Assembly (NCBI GenBank): GCA_036845225.1
Contig: DAIUEJ010000032.1
Coordinates: 1-33,896 of the forward strand
Length of the DNA: 33,896 nt
Origin: FEN-680 sp036845225
Lineage (GTDB): Bacteria > Actinomycetota > Geothermincolia > Fen-727 > Anoxymicrobiaceae
Direction of reading: 5' to 3'
This document shows, piece by piece, positions 15,587 to 24,469 of this stretch; positions within the stretch are counted from its first letter, which is position 1, and each line of letters starts with the position of its first letter. The notes beneath the pieces are model-generated. The model was given only the letters and a program-made list of their open reading frames with translations. It was not told the DNA's origin and searched no databases. The position numbers and the translations under genes are program-made.

Positions 15587-15620
15587 GCGCCAGCGGGCCT
15601 TCAAACCGCTGGCGCATCCT
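15587..15620 (+). terminator. Strong hairpin, probable terminator of the second pyrophosphatase gene
   Basis: GCGCCAGCGG (15587-15596) is the exact inverse of CCGCTGGCGC (15606-15615), with a nine-base loop. The following ATCCTTCTTC is pyrimidine-rich but not a clean T-run. It may terminate transcription or belong to the repeat that begins at 15553. Confidence 0.5.
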
Positions 15621-15709
15621 TCTTCAAGCCTGCGAGGGCCTGACTTCGCGGCCGGGTCCAGCGGAATGCCGCGATGGACAAAAGGGTGGACGGTGCCTGA
15701 GGGCTCAAA

Positions 15710-15738
15710 TTGACCGTGCCTGCACTCATCTGTAGACT
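15710..15738 (+). promoter_or_regulatory. Promoter of the topoisomerase operon, predicted leaderless
   Basis: TTGACC (15710-15715) and TAGACT (15733-15738) are exactly 17 bases apart. Only eight bases separate the -10 box from ATG 15747, so transcription should begin at or next to the start codon. No Shine-Dalgarno sequence precedes this ATG, which agrees with a leaderless message. Confidence 0.6.
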
Positions 15739-15746
15739 CCCTTACT

Positions 15747-17816
15747 ATGAAACTTATAGTGACTGAGAAAAACCAGACCGCACGCCGCATCGCCGAGATA
15801 CTCTCGGGGGGCAAGGCGCAGCATGAGGGCGGCCCTCGAAGCACCGTCTACGGCTTCGACGAGAACGGCGGAGAGGTCAAGACCGTCGGCATGAGGGGCC
15901 ACGTGCTCCAGGTGGATTTCCCCGAGGAGTACCGCAGCTGGCAGGAGGTGTCCCCCCGCTCGCTGGTCGATGCGCAGATAATCAAGACCCCTAAAGAGAA
16001 GATGCTCGTCACCACGCTGAAGAAGCTCGCGAAGCTGGCCGACGAGATAGTGATCGCGACCGACTACGACCGCGAAGGGGAGCTCATCGGCTCGGACATC
16101 GTGGACCTCATCCGGGAGGTCAACCCGGACGCCCCGATCTCGAGAGCGCGCTTCTCCGCGCTGACCGCGACTGAGATCAACGACGCGTTTGCGCAGCTCG
16201 ACACGCTGAACGTGAACCTCGCCAGGGCCGGCGAAGCAAGGCAGGACATCGACCTCATCTGGGGCGCAGCCCTGACCCGCTTCATCTCGCTCGCCGCCAA
16301 CAGGCTTTGGCAGAAGTTCCTCTCCGCGGGGAGGGTCCAGAGCCCGACGCTGGCGCTGATGGTCGACCGCGAGGCCGAGATAAAGGCTTTCGTGTCGGAG
16401 GACTTCTGGCAGGTCAGGGTCACGCTCGAGCACGAGGGCGACCGGTTCACCGCCAGGCACAAGACCGAGCGCTTCACCGACCAGGCCGCCGCGCAGGCGG
16501 CCTTCGACCACATCGGCCAGGACGGCGTGGTGACCGAGGTGAAGAAGCGCGAGCGGACAATGAACCCGCCGGCGCCGTTCAACACGACCTCGTTCCTGGC
16601 CGCGGCGTCGAGCATCAAGGTCCCGCCCGCCCGCGCCATGGACGTCGCCGAGAGCCTCTATTCAAGGGGCTTCATCAGCTACCCGAGGGTGGACAACACG
16701 GTCTATCCGGACTCTTTAGACCTCGCCGGCGTGCTGCGCGCTATCGAGGGCTCCCAGGTGGTCGGCCCGCTGGCCTCCGAGCTGCTCAAGAAGGGACAGC
16801 TCAAGGCCACCCGCGGCAAGAAGTTCTCGACCGACCACCCGCCGATCTACCCGACGTCCGCTGCCGACCAGTCCAAGCTGAACGGCCTGGAGTGGAAAGT
16901 GTACGAGCTCGTCGCCAGGCGCTTCATGTCGACGCTGTCCGATGCGGCCACGGCACGGTCGACGCGGGTGGATATAGACATCAACACCGAGCCTTTCGTC
17001 GCCAGGGGCGACGTTATCGTCAGCGAGGGTTTCCTCCGCTACTACCCGTACTCCAGGAAGAAGGACGATGAGCTCCCGCCCCTTGAAGAGGGCGACAAGG
17101 TCGACGTCGTGGACAAGGAGCTCGAGGCCAAGCAGACGCAACCCCCGGCGCGGTACACCGAGGGCGGCCTCATCCAGAAGATGGAGGAGCTGGGCCTGGG
17201 GACCAAGTCTACGAGGCACAACATCATCCAGGGCCTGGTGGAGCGCGGCTACGTCTACGGCAGCCCGCTCAAGCCGAGCGGCACCGGGATCGCCGTCTCC
17301 AGGGCGCTCGAGCGGCACGCGACCATGGTGACGTCCCCGAACATGACCGCCGAGCTCGAGCGAGACATGGACGCGATCGCGGAAGGCGAGCAGACCCTCG
17401 ACCTCGTCGTCGACCGCTCTCGAGAGGTGCTCGGCAAGATCCTCGACATGATGGAGAGCCAGAAAGACGAGATCTCCGCCGAGATCAAAGAGGGCATGCG
17501 CGGGGACACGGTCCTGGGCGCATGTCCGGCCTGCGACGGCGAGTTGACCATCAAGACGGCGCGCAAGTCAGGCAAGCGCTTCACGGGCTGCGCGAGCTAC
17601 CCGGACTGCACCCAGACGTACCCGCTTCCGCAGAAGGGCAGCATACTCGCGACGGGCGAGACCTGCGAGGAGTGCGGGACGCCGCGCATCCGCGTGGTCA
17701 CCAAGGGACGCAAGCCGTGGGATCTGTGTCTCGACCCGGACTGCCCCACCAAGCCGAAGCGCGAGGCGCCCGCCAAGGCAGCAAAAGAGGAGGAAGCCGG
17801 CTCCGCGCCGGAGTGA
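15747..17816 (+). CDS. topA: DNA topoisomerase I, archaeal type
   Basis: A 689-residue type IA topoisomerase that relaxes negative supercoils through a transient tyrosine-DNA link. The TOPRIM domain begins MKLIVTEKNQTARRIAEIL and includes TDYDREGELIG. The active-site stretch is GFISYPRVDNTVYP with the catalytic Tyr at about residue 312. RARFSALTATEI, ARQDIDLIWGAALTRFISLA and GRVQSPTLALMVDREAEI match the archaeal topA subfamily rather than bacterial TopA, which starts with a VESPAKA motif and has a YMRTDS active site. Two C-terminal Cys4 zinc fingers (CPACD...CASYPDC and CEECG...CLDPDC) are followed by a charged Lys/Glu/Ala tail. It opens a nine-gene run ending with PSP1 and lies next to hppA, tmk and holB as bacterial topA does in actinobacteria. 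Transfer with replacement in place is likely. Confidence 0.9.
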   Translation: MKLIVTEKNQTARRIAEILSGGKAQHEGGPRSTVYGFDENGGEVKTVGMRGHVLQVDFPEEYRSWQEVSPRSLVDAQIIKTPKEKMLVTTLKKLAKLADEIVIATDYDREGELIGSDIVDLIREVNPDAPISRARFSALTATEINDAFAQLDTLNVNLARAGEARQDIDLIWGAALTRFISLAANRLWQKFLSAGRVQSPTLALMVDREAEIKAFVSEDFWQVRVTLEHEGDRFTARHKTERFTDQAAAQAAFDHIGQDGVVTEVKKRERTMNPPAPFNTTSFLAAASSIKVPPARAMDVAESLYSRGFISYPRVDNTVYPDSLDLAGVLRAIEGSQVVGPLASELLKKGQLKATRGKKFSTDHPPIYPTSAADQSKLNGLEWKVYELVARRFMSTLSDAATARSTRVDIDINTEPFVARGDVIVSEGFLRYYPYSRKKDDELPPLEEGDKVDVVDKELEAKQTQPPARYTEGGLIQKMEELGLGTKSTRHNIIQGLVERGYVYGSPLKPSGTGIAVSRALERHATMVTSPNMTAELERDMDAIAEGEQTLDLVVDRSREVLGKILDMMESQKDEISAEIKEGMRGDTVLGACPACDGELTIKTARKSGKRFTGCASYPDCTQTYPLPQKGSILATGETCEECGTPRIRVVTKGRKPWDLCLDPDCPTKPKREAPAKAAKEEEAGSAPE

Positions 17817-17838
17817 CGCTCCTCACTGGGGAGGGTTG

Positions 17839-18783
17839 ATGGACAAGGTAACGATATTCGGCGCCGGGCACGTGGGCGCCACCACCGCTTTCTACCTGGC
17901 GCTATCCGCTACCCTGGAGATATCCCTGATCGATATCGAAGGTGGCATCGCGCGTGGGCTCGCCATGGACATCGAGCAGTCGATGCCGTACACGGGCTCG
18001 GGCTCGCGCCTTCAGGGTGGCGACGACGCCACTCTGGTGGAGGGCTCAGACCTCGTGGTGATAACCGCAGGCTTCCCCCGCACGCCCGGCATGTCGCGCC
18101 TGGACCTCACCGCCCGCAACGCTCCCATCATCGAGGGCATCGCCCGCAACGTAGCGAAGTTCGCGCCCGATGCCGTGCTGCTGAACGTCACCAACCCCGT
18201 CGACGAGATGACATACCTGGCGTGGAAAGCGTCACGCTTCGACGAGCGCAGGGTGATCGGTATGGCGGGGGTCCTGGACACTTCCCGTTTCATGTATTTC
18301 CTGGACCGCCTGGCCTCGGTCCCGGTGAGGGACCTGAACGCGCTGGTGCTCGGCTCGCACGGTGACGACATGGCTCCGCTGGTGGACTCGTCGCAGGTTG
18401 GAGGCAAGCCGCTCAGCGAGGCTGTCGAAGCCGGGCTGCTCGAGAGCGCGGTGCAGAGGACACGCGACGGCGGGGCGGAGATAGTCGGCTACATGAAGAC
18501 GGGCAGCGCGTACTACGCTCCGGCTGTCTCGATCGGCACCATGTCGCTCGCGATCCTGGGGGACACCGGTCGGGTGCTGCCGGTCTCCGCGTACCTGCGC
18601 GGCGAGTACGGGATCGACGGCATGTTCCTGGGCGTGCCCGCGAAACTGGGCAGGGCGGGGGTGCTCCAGGTCGTGGAGCTGCCTCTCTCGGACAGGGAGA
18701 AAGAGTCGCTCCAGTCCGCGGCGCTGGGCGTGGGCGAGAGGATCAGAACGCTCGGAAAGGCCGGGACAGATGAGAGCGATTGA
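17839..18783 (+). CDS. mdh: Malate dehydrogenase (LDH-like family)
   Basis: A 314-residue NAD-dependent 2-hydroxyacid dehydrogenase interconverting malate and oxaloacetate. The dinucleotide fold motif GAGHVGATTA is at the N-terminus. The mobile loop reads GFPRTPGMSRLDL, where Arg residues indicate malate rather than lactate preference. NVTNPVD and the catalytic GSHGDDM follow. ATG 17839 is preferred over the TTG one codon earlier because GGAGGG is better spaced from it. It lies 22 bases after topA, and its end overlaps fumarase alpha by 14 bases, so malate dehydrogenase and fumarase, consecutive in the pathway, are translationally coupled. Confidence 0.9.
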   Translation: MDKVTIFGAGHVGATTAFYLALSATLEISLIDIEGGIARGLAMDIEQSMPYTGSGSRLQGGDDATLVEGSDLVVITAGFPRTPGMSRLDLTARNAPIIEGIARNVAKFAPDAVLLNVTNPVDEMTYLAWKASRFDERRVIGMAGVLDTSRFMYFLDRLASVPVRDLNALVLGSHGDDMAPLVDSSQVGGKPLSEAVEAGLLESAVQRTRDGGAEIVGYMKTGSAYYAPAVSIGTMSLAILGDTGRVLPVSAYLRGEYGIDGMFLGVPAKLGRAGVLQVVELPLSDREKESLQSAALGVGERIRTLGKAGTDESD

Positions 18784-19612
18784 TGCCTCGGAGATAGGCG
18801 AGGCCGTCGAGTCTCTCTGCCTCGAGGTATCGACCACCCTTGGAAAAGACGTCATCAGCGCGCTTGAATCGTTCCGTGAGGAAGAGCGCTCGGAGCGGGG
18901 CCGCTCCGTCCTGGGCCTCATCATCGAGAACGCCCGCGTCGCCTCGAGAGAGGGCGTGCCGCTCTGCCAGGACACGGGCATCTTCACCGTCTACATAACC
19001 CTGGGGGCCGACACCTGCCTCTCGGGCGACGTCCAGGCCGAGGCTGATGCGGCGGTAGCCCGCGCCACCAGGCGGGGCGCGCTGCGCGCGTCCATCGTCT
19101 CCAGCCCGCTGGACGAACGCAGGAACACCGGGGACAACACGCCGGCGCTCGTCGATGTCGAACTCTCGAGGGGTGACGGCACAACCGTGGGCGTCCTTGC
19201 CAAGGGTGGCGGGAGCGAGATGGCTTCCCGCACGGCGATGCTTCCGCCCGGCGCGGGATGGGACGGCGTGAGAGATTTTGTGATGGGTGTGGTCTCCGAG
19301 GTAGGGGCGAAGTCGTGCCCGCCGCTGGTGCTCGGGGTGGGCATCGGAGGTGGGTTCGACCGCGCGCCCGTGCTTGCCAAGAAAGCCTTGCTGGAGCCGC
19401 TCGACGTCGTGAGCCCGGACGGCCCGACCGCGGACCGCGAAGCGGAACTCATCGAGGCCGTGAACGGGCTCGGCATCGGCCCGGGAGCCGTAGGGGGGAC
19501 GACGACCTGTATCGGCGCCCGCATCGTCGAGGCGCCGTGCCACATCGCCAACCTTCCGGTGGCCCTCAGCGTGAACTGCCACGCGCTTCGCAGAAAAGTC
19601 ATTCAGATATAG
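18770..19612 (+). CDS. Class I fumarate hydratase, alpha (N-terminal) subunit
   Basis: A 280-residue subunit of the oxygen-sensitive [4Fe-4S] fumarase/tartrate dehydratase family, converting fumarate and malate. The three expected cluster cysteines are visible: C66 in PLCQDTG, C183 in KSCPPLVLGVGIGG and C247 in TTTCIGARI. GDNTPA and AKGGGSEMAS are also family signatures. The size is right for the split two-gene form. The matching beta subunit is not adjacent but lies beyond the MFS gene at 21060-21626. It overlaps the malate dehydrogenase gene and is very probably in one transcript with it. Tartrate dehydratase is the main alternative; the neighbouring malate dehydrogenase favours fumarase. 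Confidence 0.9.
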   Translation: MRAIDASEIGEAVESLCLEVSTTLGKDVISALESFREEERSERGRSVLGLIIENARVASREGVPLCQDTGIFTVYITLGADTCLSGDVQAEADAAVARATRRGALRASIVSSPLDERRNTGDNTPALVDVELSRGDGTTVGVLAKGGGSEMASRTAMLPPGAGWDGVRDFVMGVVSEVGAKSCPPLVLGVGIGGGFDRAPVLAKKALLEPLDVVSPDGPTADREAELIEAVNGLGIGPGAVGGTTTCIGARIVEAPCHIANLPVALSVNCHALRRKVIQI

Positions 19613-19627
19613 ACCCTAGGAAGCCAC

Positions 19628-21085
19628 TTGGACGACCCGCCGCCAGACAGGAGCAACAAGATCGGGGAGGGGCTCGGCACCGAGCCCGCCACCCAGGTCA
19701 CCATCGAGGTATCCGCGTTCCGGAAGGTCATGAGGAACAAGAACTTCATGGCTTTGTGGGTCGGACAGGGCATCTCGAGCATCGGCGACTGGGTGATAGT
19801 CGGTGTCCTTCTGGCCACAGTCAACAACATCAGCCCGACCTGGGGCGTCTTTTTCATGATGACGTTCAGGTTCCTGCCCGCTTTCCTGTTCGGCCTCGTG
19901 GCAGGGGCCGTGGTGGACCGCCTCGAGCGCAAGACGCTCATGATCCTCTGCGAGCTGGCGCGCTGCACCCTGGTGGTCGCGCTCGCATTCGCCAACACCC
20001 TGATCCTCATCTGTGCGCTCGTGTTCACGATCGAGTGCTTCACGCTGCTTTTCGGCCCCGCCAAGGATTCGTGCATACCCGACCTCGTCCGAAGGGATGA
20101 GGTGCTGACGGCGAACTCGATGATGTCCACGAGCACGTACCTGAGCATGGCACTCGGCACCCTCATAGCCACGGTGGTGCTCGGGCTGGCAGCGCTGATA
20201 CACAAGTTCCCGCTGGTCCACTATGTCGTGGCCAACGAGGCGACTTTTCAGCACGAGTTCGCCTTCCTCGCCGACGCGCTCACCTTTCTGGTCTCGGCGA
20301 TGCTGCTGTTCACGATAGCGTTCCCGAAGCGCAAGACCCCGACGGGTGAGAAGTTCTCCGCCAGGTCCGTGCTCTCCGACCTCAAGGAGGGGCTGTCATT
20401 CATGCGGACCAACCCTCTGACGAGAGGCATCCTCGGCATCATGATCGTCGGCTTCATCGGAGGAGGCTCGCTTTATATACTCGGCGTCTCGTTCTCAGAG
20501 CAGGTGCTGAAAGCCACAAATGCCAAGTTCACCCTTATCCTCTCGGGGTTGATGATCGGGGTAGTGGTCGGAGCAGCCGCCACCCCCTGGATCAGCAAGT
20601 ACCTTCCCACCTGGAAGTGGTTCACACGTGCGGTCATCGGGTTCGGCGTGACCATGTTTGTGTTCGCACTCATCGACTTCTACGCCCTGTCCCTGGTCGT
20701 GATATTCGTGGGCGGCTGCCTGCTGGGTTATCTGCTCGTCTCCTCTTACACACTCCTGCACCAGAACCTCGCGGAGGACATCCGGGGAAGGGTCTTTGCC
20801 GCGATGCAGACCATCATGCGGACATGCCTTCTCCTGTCGATGGGCATCTTCGCCGGCCTGCAGGTGCTTTTCCACTACTGGATACCCTGGACGAAGGCGA
20901 AACCCGTGAGCAGGACTCTTGACCTCGGGATCTTCCACAAGAGCTTCTACGCACCGACGCTCGCACTGATGGTAGGCGCGGTCGTCGTGATCATCGGCGG
21001 CGCCATCTTCATGAAATCGCTCCACCAGTACTTCAGAGAGAACCGAGGAGGCGGTCCGGTTGAGGAGACTGGAGCTACCACCTGA
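19628..21085 (+). CDS. MFS transporter, efflux type
   Basis: A 485-residue major facilitator with about 12 hydrophobic helices. It belongs to the subgroup that includes macrolide efflux and enterobactin export proteins: FRKVMRNKNFMALWVGQGISSIGDW at the N-terminus, GAVVDRLERKTLM in the first cytoplasmic loop, and a DIRGRVFAAMQ segment in the second half. The start is TTG 19628 with AGGAAG about six bases upstream; the first 35 residues are polar. It lies 15 bases after fumarase alpha and overlaps fumarase beta by 26 bases, so it is embedded inside the fumarase operon. A dicarboxylate role would suit the neighbours, but sequence similarity points to drug- or siderophore-type efflux. The substrate is unknown. 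Confidence 0.8.
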   Translation: MDDPPPDRSNKIGEGLGTEPATQVTIEVSAFRKVMRNKNFMALWVGQGISSIGDWVIVGVLLATVNNISPTWGVFFMMTFRFLPAFLFGLVAGAVVDRLERKTLMILCELARCTLVVALAFANTLILICALVFTIECFTLLFGPAKDSCIPDLVRRDEVLTANSMMSTSTYLSMALGTLIATVVLGLAALIHKFPLVHYVVANEATFQHEFAFLADALTFLVSAMLLFTIAFPKRKTPTGEKFSARSVLSDLKEGLSFMRTNPLTRGILGIMIVGFIGGGSLYILGVSFSEQVLKATNAKFTLILSGLMIGVVVGAAATPWISKYLPTWKWFTRAVIGFGVTMFVFALIDFYALSLVVIFVGGCLLGYLLVSSYTLLHQNLAEDIRGRVFAAMQTIMRTCLLLSMGIFAGLQVLFHYWIPWTKAKPVSRTLDLGIFHKSFYAPTLALMVGAVVVIIGGAIFMKSLHQYFRENRGGGPVEETGATT

Positions 21086-21626
21086 CGAGGACGACCTCCG
21101 GTCGCTGCGGGCCGGGGACGAAGTCGAGCTCTGGGGAGATGCCCTGACCATGCGGGACGCGGCGCTGAAGCGCCTTGAGGCGGTCCTCGCCTCAGGCGAG
21201 GAGCCCCCCTTCGACGTCTCGGGCCAGCTCGTCTTCCACGCCGGCCCCACGCCGCCCGCCGCGGGCAGGCCGACCGGCTCGATCGGACCGACCACCTCCG
21301 CGCGGATGGACCGGTTCCTGGAGATGCTCTTCGACCTCGGGGTGAGAGCAACGCTGGGCAAAGGCCCGAGGTCCGCCGAAGCGCGCGCCCTCCATGAGGC
21401 GCGAGGCGCGGTGTACCTGGCGGCCGTCGGCGGCCTGGGGGCGTTGTACGGCGGCATGGTCGAGTCCATGGAGCCGGTCGCCTGGGAGGACCTGGGCCCC
21501 GAGGCGGTCTACCGGGTGCGGCTGGCCGGAATGCCCGCTATTGTCGCCATCGATTCCCGCGGTGAGGACCACCTGGCGAAGCAATACGATTCTCATAGAC
21601 AGGAACACGGCCAGCAACTAGACTAA
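21060..21626 (+). CDS. Class I fumarate hydratase, beta (C-terminal) subunit
   Basis: A 188-residue partner of the alpha subunit at 18770-19612. Signatures are DVSGQLVFHAGPTPPAAGRP, SIGPTTSARMDRF, LGKGPRS, YLAAVGGLGALYG and VAWEDLGPEAVYRV, which supply substrate-binding residues at the subunit interface. TTG 21060 is taken as start: GGAGG lies eight bases upstream and the usual N-terminal LELP segment begins just after it. It overlaps the MFS gene by 26 bases, indicating coupled translation, and tmk follows after 31 bases. Separation of alpha and beta genes by a transporter is unusual, as split fumarase genes are normally adjacent. Confidence 0.9.
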   Translation: MRRLELPPDEDDLRSLRAGDEVELWGDALTMRDAALKRLEAVLASGEEPPFDVSGQLVFHAGPTPPAAGRPTGSIGPTTSARMDRFLEMLFDLGVRATLGKGPRSAEARALHEARGAVYLAAVGGLGALYGGMVESMEPVAWEDLGPEAVYRVRLAGMPAIVAIDSRGEDHLAKQYDSHRQEHGQQLD

Positions 21627-21657
21627 CCTCAGAATCTGGGCGACAACGGAGGCAAGC

Positions 21658-22332
21658 TTGGACGACTTTGACGACTTCATCAATACCTCGGGATTTGTGA
21701 GAGGACCCCACGACCTGGCCGGCAAGTTCATCACCTTCGAGGGCTGTGAAGGCTCGGGCAAGACGACGCAGGCCACGATGCTCTACAACTATCTCGTGAA
21801 CCAGGGCAAGGACGTCATCCTCTGCCGCGAACCCGGCGGCACGCACGTGGGTGAGAAGATCCGCGACATACTGCTGGACCCCGAGATCAAGGACATCTTC
21901 CCGATCACGGAGGCACTGCTGTTCGCGGCCGACAGGACCCAGCAGGTCATGCAGGTCATCAGGCCGGCGCTCGCCAAGGGATGGATCGTCATCGCGGACA
22001 GGTTTGTGGACAGCTCGCTCGCCTACCAGGGCGTGGGCAGGGGCTGCGGCCTGGAGGCGGTCAAGAACCTGAACGACTGGGCGTGCGGCAACATCGAGCC
22101 GAACCTGACGATATTCCTCGACCTCAAGGTGCGCGAAGGACTTGAGAGGGCCGCGTCCGCGCGCGGGCTCGACCGCATCGAGCAGGAGTCGCTCGAGTTC
22201 CACGAGAACGTACGCCACGCCTACAGCATGCTCATCAGGATCTTCTCGAACCGCTACGCGGTGGTCGAGGCACTCGGCGCCCCGGAGATGGTCCAGGCCC
22301 GCGTTGTCGACCAGGTCAACAAGGTCATCTGA
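21658..22332 (+). CDS. tmk: Thymidylate kinase
   Basis: A 224-residue dTMP kinase making dTDP for DNA synthesis. The P-loop GCEGSGKTT is at residues 29-37, followed by the EPGGT motif and the DRFVDSSLAYQG substrate-binding segment. The lid region carries ARGLDRIEQ. About 20 residues precede the usual MxGKFITFEG start. They are retained because TTG 21658 has CGGAGG five bases upstream and no good site precedes a later start. It is followed after 17 bases by holB, a common bacterial pairing. Confidence 0.9.
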   Translation: MDDFDDFINTSGFVRGPHDLAGKFITFEGCEGSGKTTQATMLYNYLVNQGKDVILCREPGGTHVGEKIRDILLDPEIKDIFPITEALLFAADRTQQVMQVIRPALAKGWIVIADRFVDSSLAYQGVGRGCGLEAVKNLNDWACGNIEPNLTIFLDLKVREGLERAASARGLDRIEQESLEFHENVRHAYSMLIRIFSNRYAVVEALGAPEMVQARVVDQVNKVI

Positions 22333-22349
22333 CGGAGGTTGTTCAGCCA

Positions 22350-23474
22350 ATGATCTGGGACCAGGTGGTCGGCCACACGGCAGTATGCTTGAGCCTGCGC
22401 AGGGCGGTCGAGCAGGAGCACGTCAACCACGCTTACCTTTTCACCGGCCCGTCCGCGGTCGGCAAGTTCATCGTCGCCAAGACGCTCGCCGCCTCGATCC
22501 TCTGCCCGAACGGAGGCTGCGGAAAATGTAACGTGTGCCGCCGGGTCATGGAGGAGAAGCACCCCGACCTGACCGTGGTCAGGCCGGAGGGCAAGAACAT
22601 CCGCGTGGAGACCATCCGCGCGCTCCGCATGGACGCCTTCAAGAAGCCCACCGAATCCGACAACAAGGTCTACATAATCAAGAACGCCGAGCGGATGTGG
22701 GACGAAGGCGCCTCCACGCTTCTCAAGGTGCTCGAGGAGCCCCCGGGCAACGTCATCTTCATACTGGTGACCGCCAATGCCGGCGGGGTGCTCCCGACCA
22801 TCCGGTCGCGCTGCCAGGAGATCAGGTTCGCGAACGTGCCGCTCGAGGACCTCAAGGGTTACCTCCTCGAGCACAAGGACGTCACTCCCGAGAGGGCCGA
22901 CCTCATCGTGCGCCTCACCGGCGGCGTGCTGGGGAGGGCGCTCGACTGGTGCGACGAGCCGTGGAGGCTCACCAGGAGGGACAACGTCATCAAGACCGCC
23001 AGGGCGCTCCGCAGGGCGGACCTCAACCACGCGCTCGCCTTCGCGCAGGAGATCTACCGCGACGTGCGCGCTCCGCTGGACGAAGTGGCCGCGGGATATC
23101 AGGAAAAGAAGCACGCGCTGGCCGACGGGTCCATCGACGACGCCACGGTGAAGCGGGTCTGCAAGGAGCTAGACGAGGAGTGCAAGCGGGAGCAGGTCAA
23201 GGAGGAGGCGCGCGGGGTCAAGGAGGTCTTCTCGACTCTGTCCTGGTGGTATCGTGATATCCTGATATACGGCGAGGGAGGGGACGTGACCCTGCTCGTC
23301 AACAGGGACCTCGAACAGGAGATAGCAGAGGAAGCAGGCGCACTGGCGCCCGTCAACCTCCTCAAGTGCATCGATATCCTGGGAGAAAGCATGCGGGCAG
23401 CCGAGCAGAACGTGCCGGCACAACTGAACATAGAGAGCGCACTCTTCGGACTGCAGGAGGCGCTCTATGCCTAA
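22350..23474 (+). CDS. holB: DNA polymerase III delta' subunit
   Basis: A 374-residue clamp-loader subunit. The AAA+ N-terminus begins WDQVVGHTAVCLSLRRAV. The Walker A-like GPSAVGKF has Phe where active ATPases have Thr or Ser, fitting delta', which does not hydrolyse ATP. A four-cysteine zinc module (C52, C57, C60, C63) follows. NKVYIIKNAERM, LLKVLEEPP and the SRC motif (IRSRCQEIRF) are diagnostic. The C-terminal half is helical with a charged stretch near 250-290. The Shine-Dalgarno GGAGGT precedes ATG 22350. It overlaps the PSP1 gene by eight bases, as in many bacterial tmk-holB-ricT orders. Confidence 0.9.
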   Translation: MIWDQVVGHTAVCLSLRRAVEQEHVNHAYLFTGPSAVGKFIVAKTLAASILCPNGGCGKCNVCRRVMEEKHPDLTVVRPEGKNIRVETIRALRMDAFKKPTESDNKVYIIKNAERMWDEGASTLLKVLEEPPGNVIFILVTANAGGVLPTIRSRCQEIRFANVPLEDLKGYLLEHKDVTPERADLIVRLTGGVLGRALDWCDEPWRLTRRDNVIKTARALRRADLNHALAFAQEIYRDVRAPLDEVAAGYQEKKHALADGSIDDATVKRVCKELDEECKREQVKEEARGVKEVFSTLSWWYRDILIYGEGGDVTLLVNRDLEQEIAEEAGALAPVNLLKCIDILGESMRAAEQNVPAQLNIESALFGLQEALYA

Positions 23475-24297
23475 GACCGTCGGCGTCTCCTTCCGCCCCG
23501 GCGGCAAGGTCTATCTCTACGACCCCGAAGGCCTCCCCCTGGTGCCCGGCGACGAGGTCGTAGTGCCGGCCGCGCGGGGCGTCGGTTACGGGCGCGTTGT
23601 CTCTCCCATCAGAGAAGTGCCTGCCGAGGAGATGGAGGAGCCCCTCAAGAAAGTGATGAGGCGCGCCAGCGCCCATGACAAAGAGCGCCAGAAGGAGAAC
23701 ATCCGTAAGAAGGAAGAGGCTTACCGCACCGCGCGACAGCTGGTCCAGAAGCACGGGCTGCCCATGAAGCTCGTGGACGTCGACTACGTGTTCGACGGGT
23801 CCAGCATCGTGTTCTATTTCACCGCGGAAGGGCGCGTCGATTTCCGGGAGCTGGTCAAGGACCTGGCGTCCACCCTCAAAGCGCGCATCGAGCTGCGCCA
23901 GGTAGGCGTCCGTGACGAAGCCAAGATGGTCGGGGGGCTCGGGCCTTGCGGGCGCGACCTGTGCTGCAGCCTGTTCCTCTCAGACTTCAACCCGGTCTCG
24001 ATCAAGATGGCCAAGGAGCAGGACCTGCCGCTGAACCCGTCAAAGATCAGTGGCATCTGCGGGCGGCTGATGTGCTGCCTCAAGTACGAGGTCGCGGCCT
24101 ACGAGGAGTTCAACAGGCAGGCGCCGCCCATAGGGACCGACGTGACCACGGAGCACGGGGCCGGCCGGGTGGTCGGCTATCACGTCCCGCGGGGACTCGT
24201 GGTGGTCGAGGTCGAGGGGCACGGGCGGGTCGACGTGCCGATCGATGACCTGGGCGTGCGGCAGGAGCAACGCGGCAGAAGAGGCCGCAGGCGCTAG
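23467..24297 (+). CDS. PSP1-domain protein, RicT-like
   Basis: A 276-residue PSP1 (YaaT/RicT) family protein. In Bacillus, RicT forms an Fe-S complex with RicA and RicF that controls RNase Y maturation of transcripts; other phyla usually carry only the RicT-like member. The basic core ends in the cysteine-rich segments GLGPCGRDLCCSLF and GICGRLMCCLKYE, which supply cluster ligands. A C-terminal beta domain (IGTDVTTEHGAGRVVG) and an Arg-rich tail follow. Its ATG overlaps the holB stop region, so the genes are coupled. It ends the long topA-led run; 172 bases without a gene follow. Confidence 0.85.
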   Translation: MPKTVGVSFRPGGKVYLYDPEGLPLVPGDEVVVPAARGVGYGRVVSPIREVPAEEMEEPLKKVMRRASAHDKERQKENIRKKEEAYRTARQLVQKHGLPMKLVDVDYVFDGSSIVFYFTAEGRVDFRELVKDLASTLKARIELRQVGVRDEAKMVGGLGPCGRDLCCSLFLSDFNPVSIKMAKEQDLPLNPSKISGICGRLMCCLKYEVAAYEEFNRQAPPIGTDVTTEHGAGRVVGYHVPRGLVVVEVEGHGRVDVPIDDLGVRQEQRGRRGRRR

Positions 24298-24469
24298 CTG
24301 TTTGGAAGCGCGCCGCGTCCCGTTCCTCAAAACCCGTTTTTCGCGTCACGGCGGTTGCGTTTGGACCTCACCACCACAGGCCATTCGTGCTAATATGATT
24401 ACTCCGGATGCCTCCAGGTTTGTCCTCAGGCGGTTTTGTTTTCCCGGAACGTCAGAAAGGTTTTTGACA

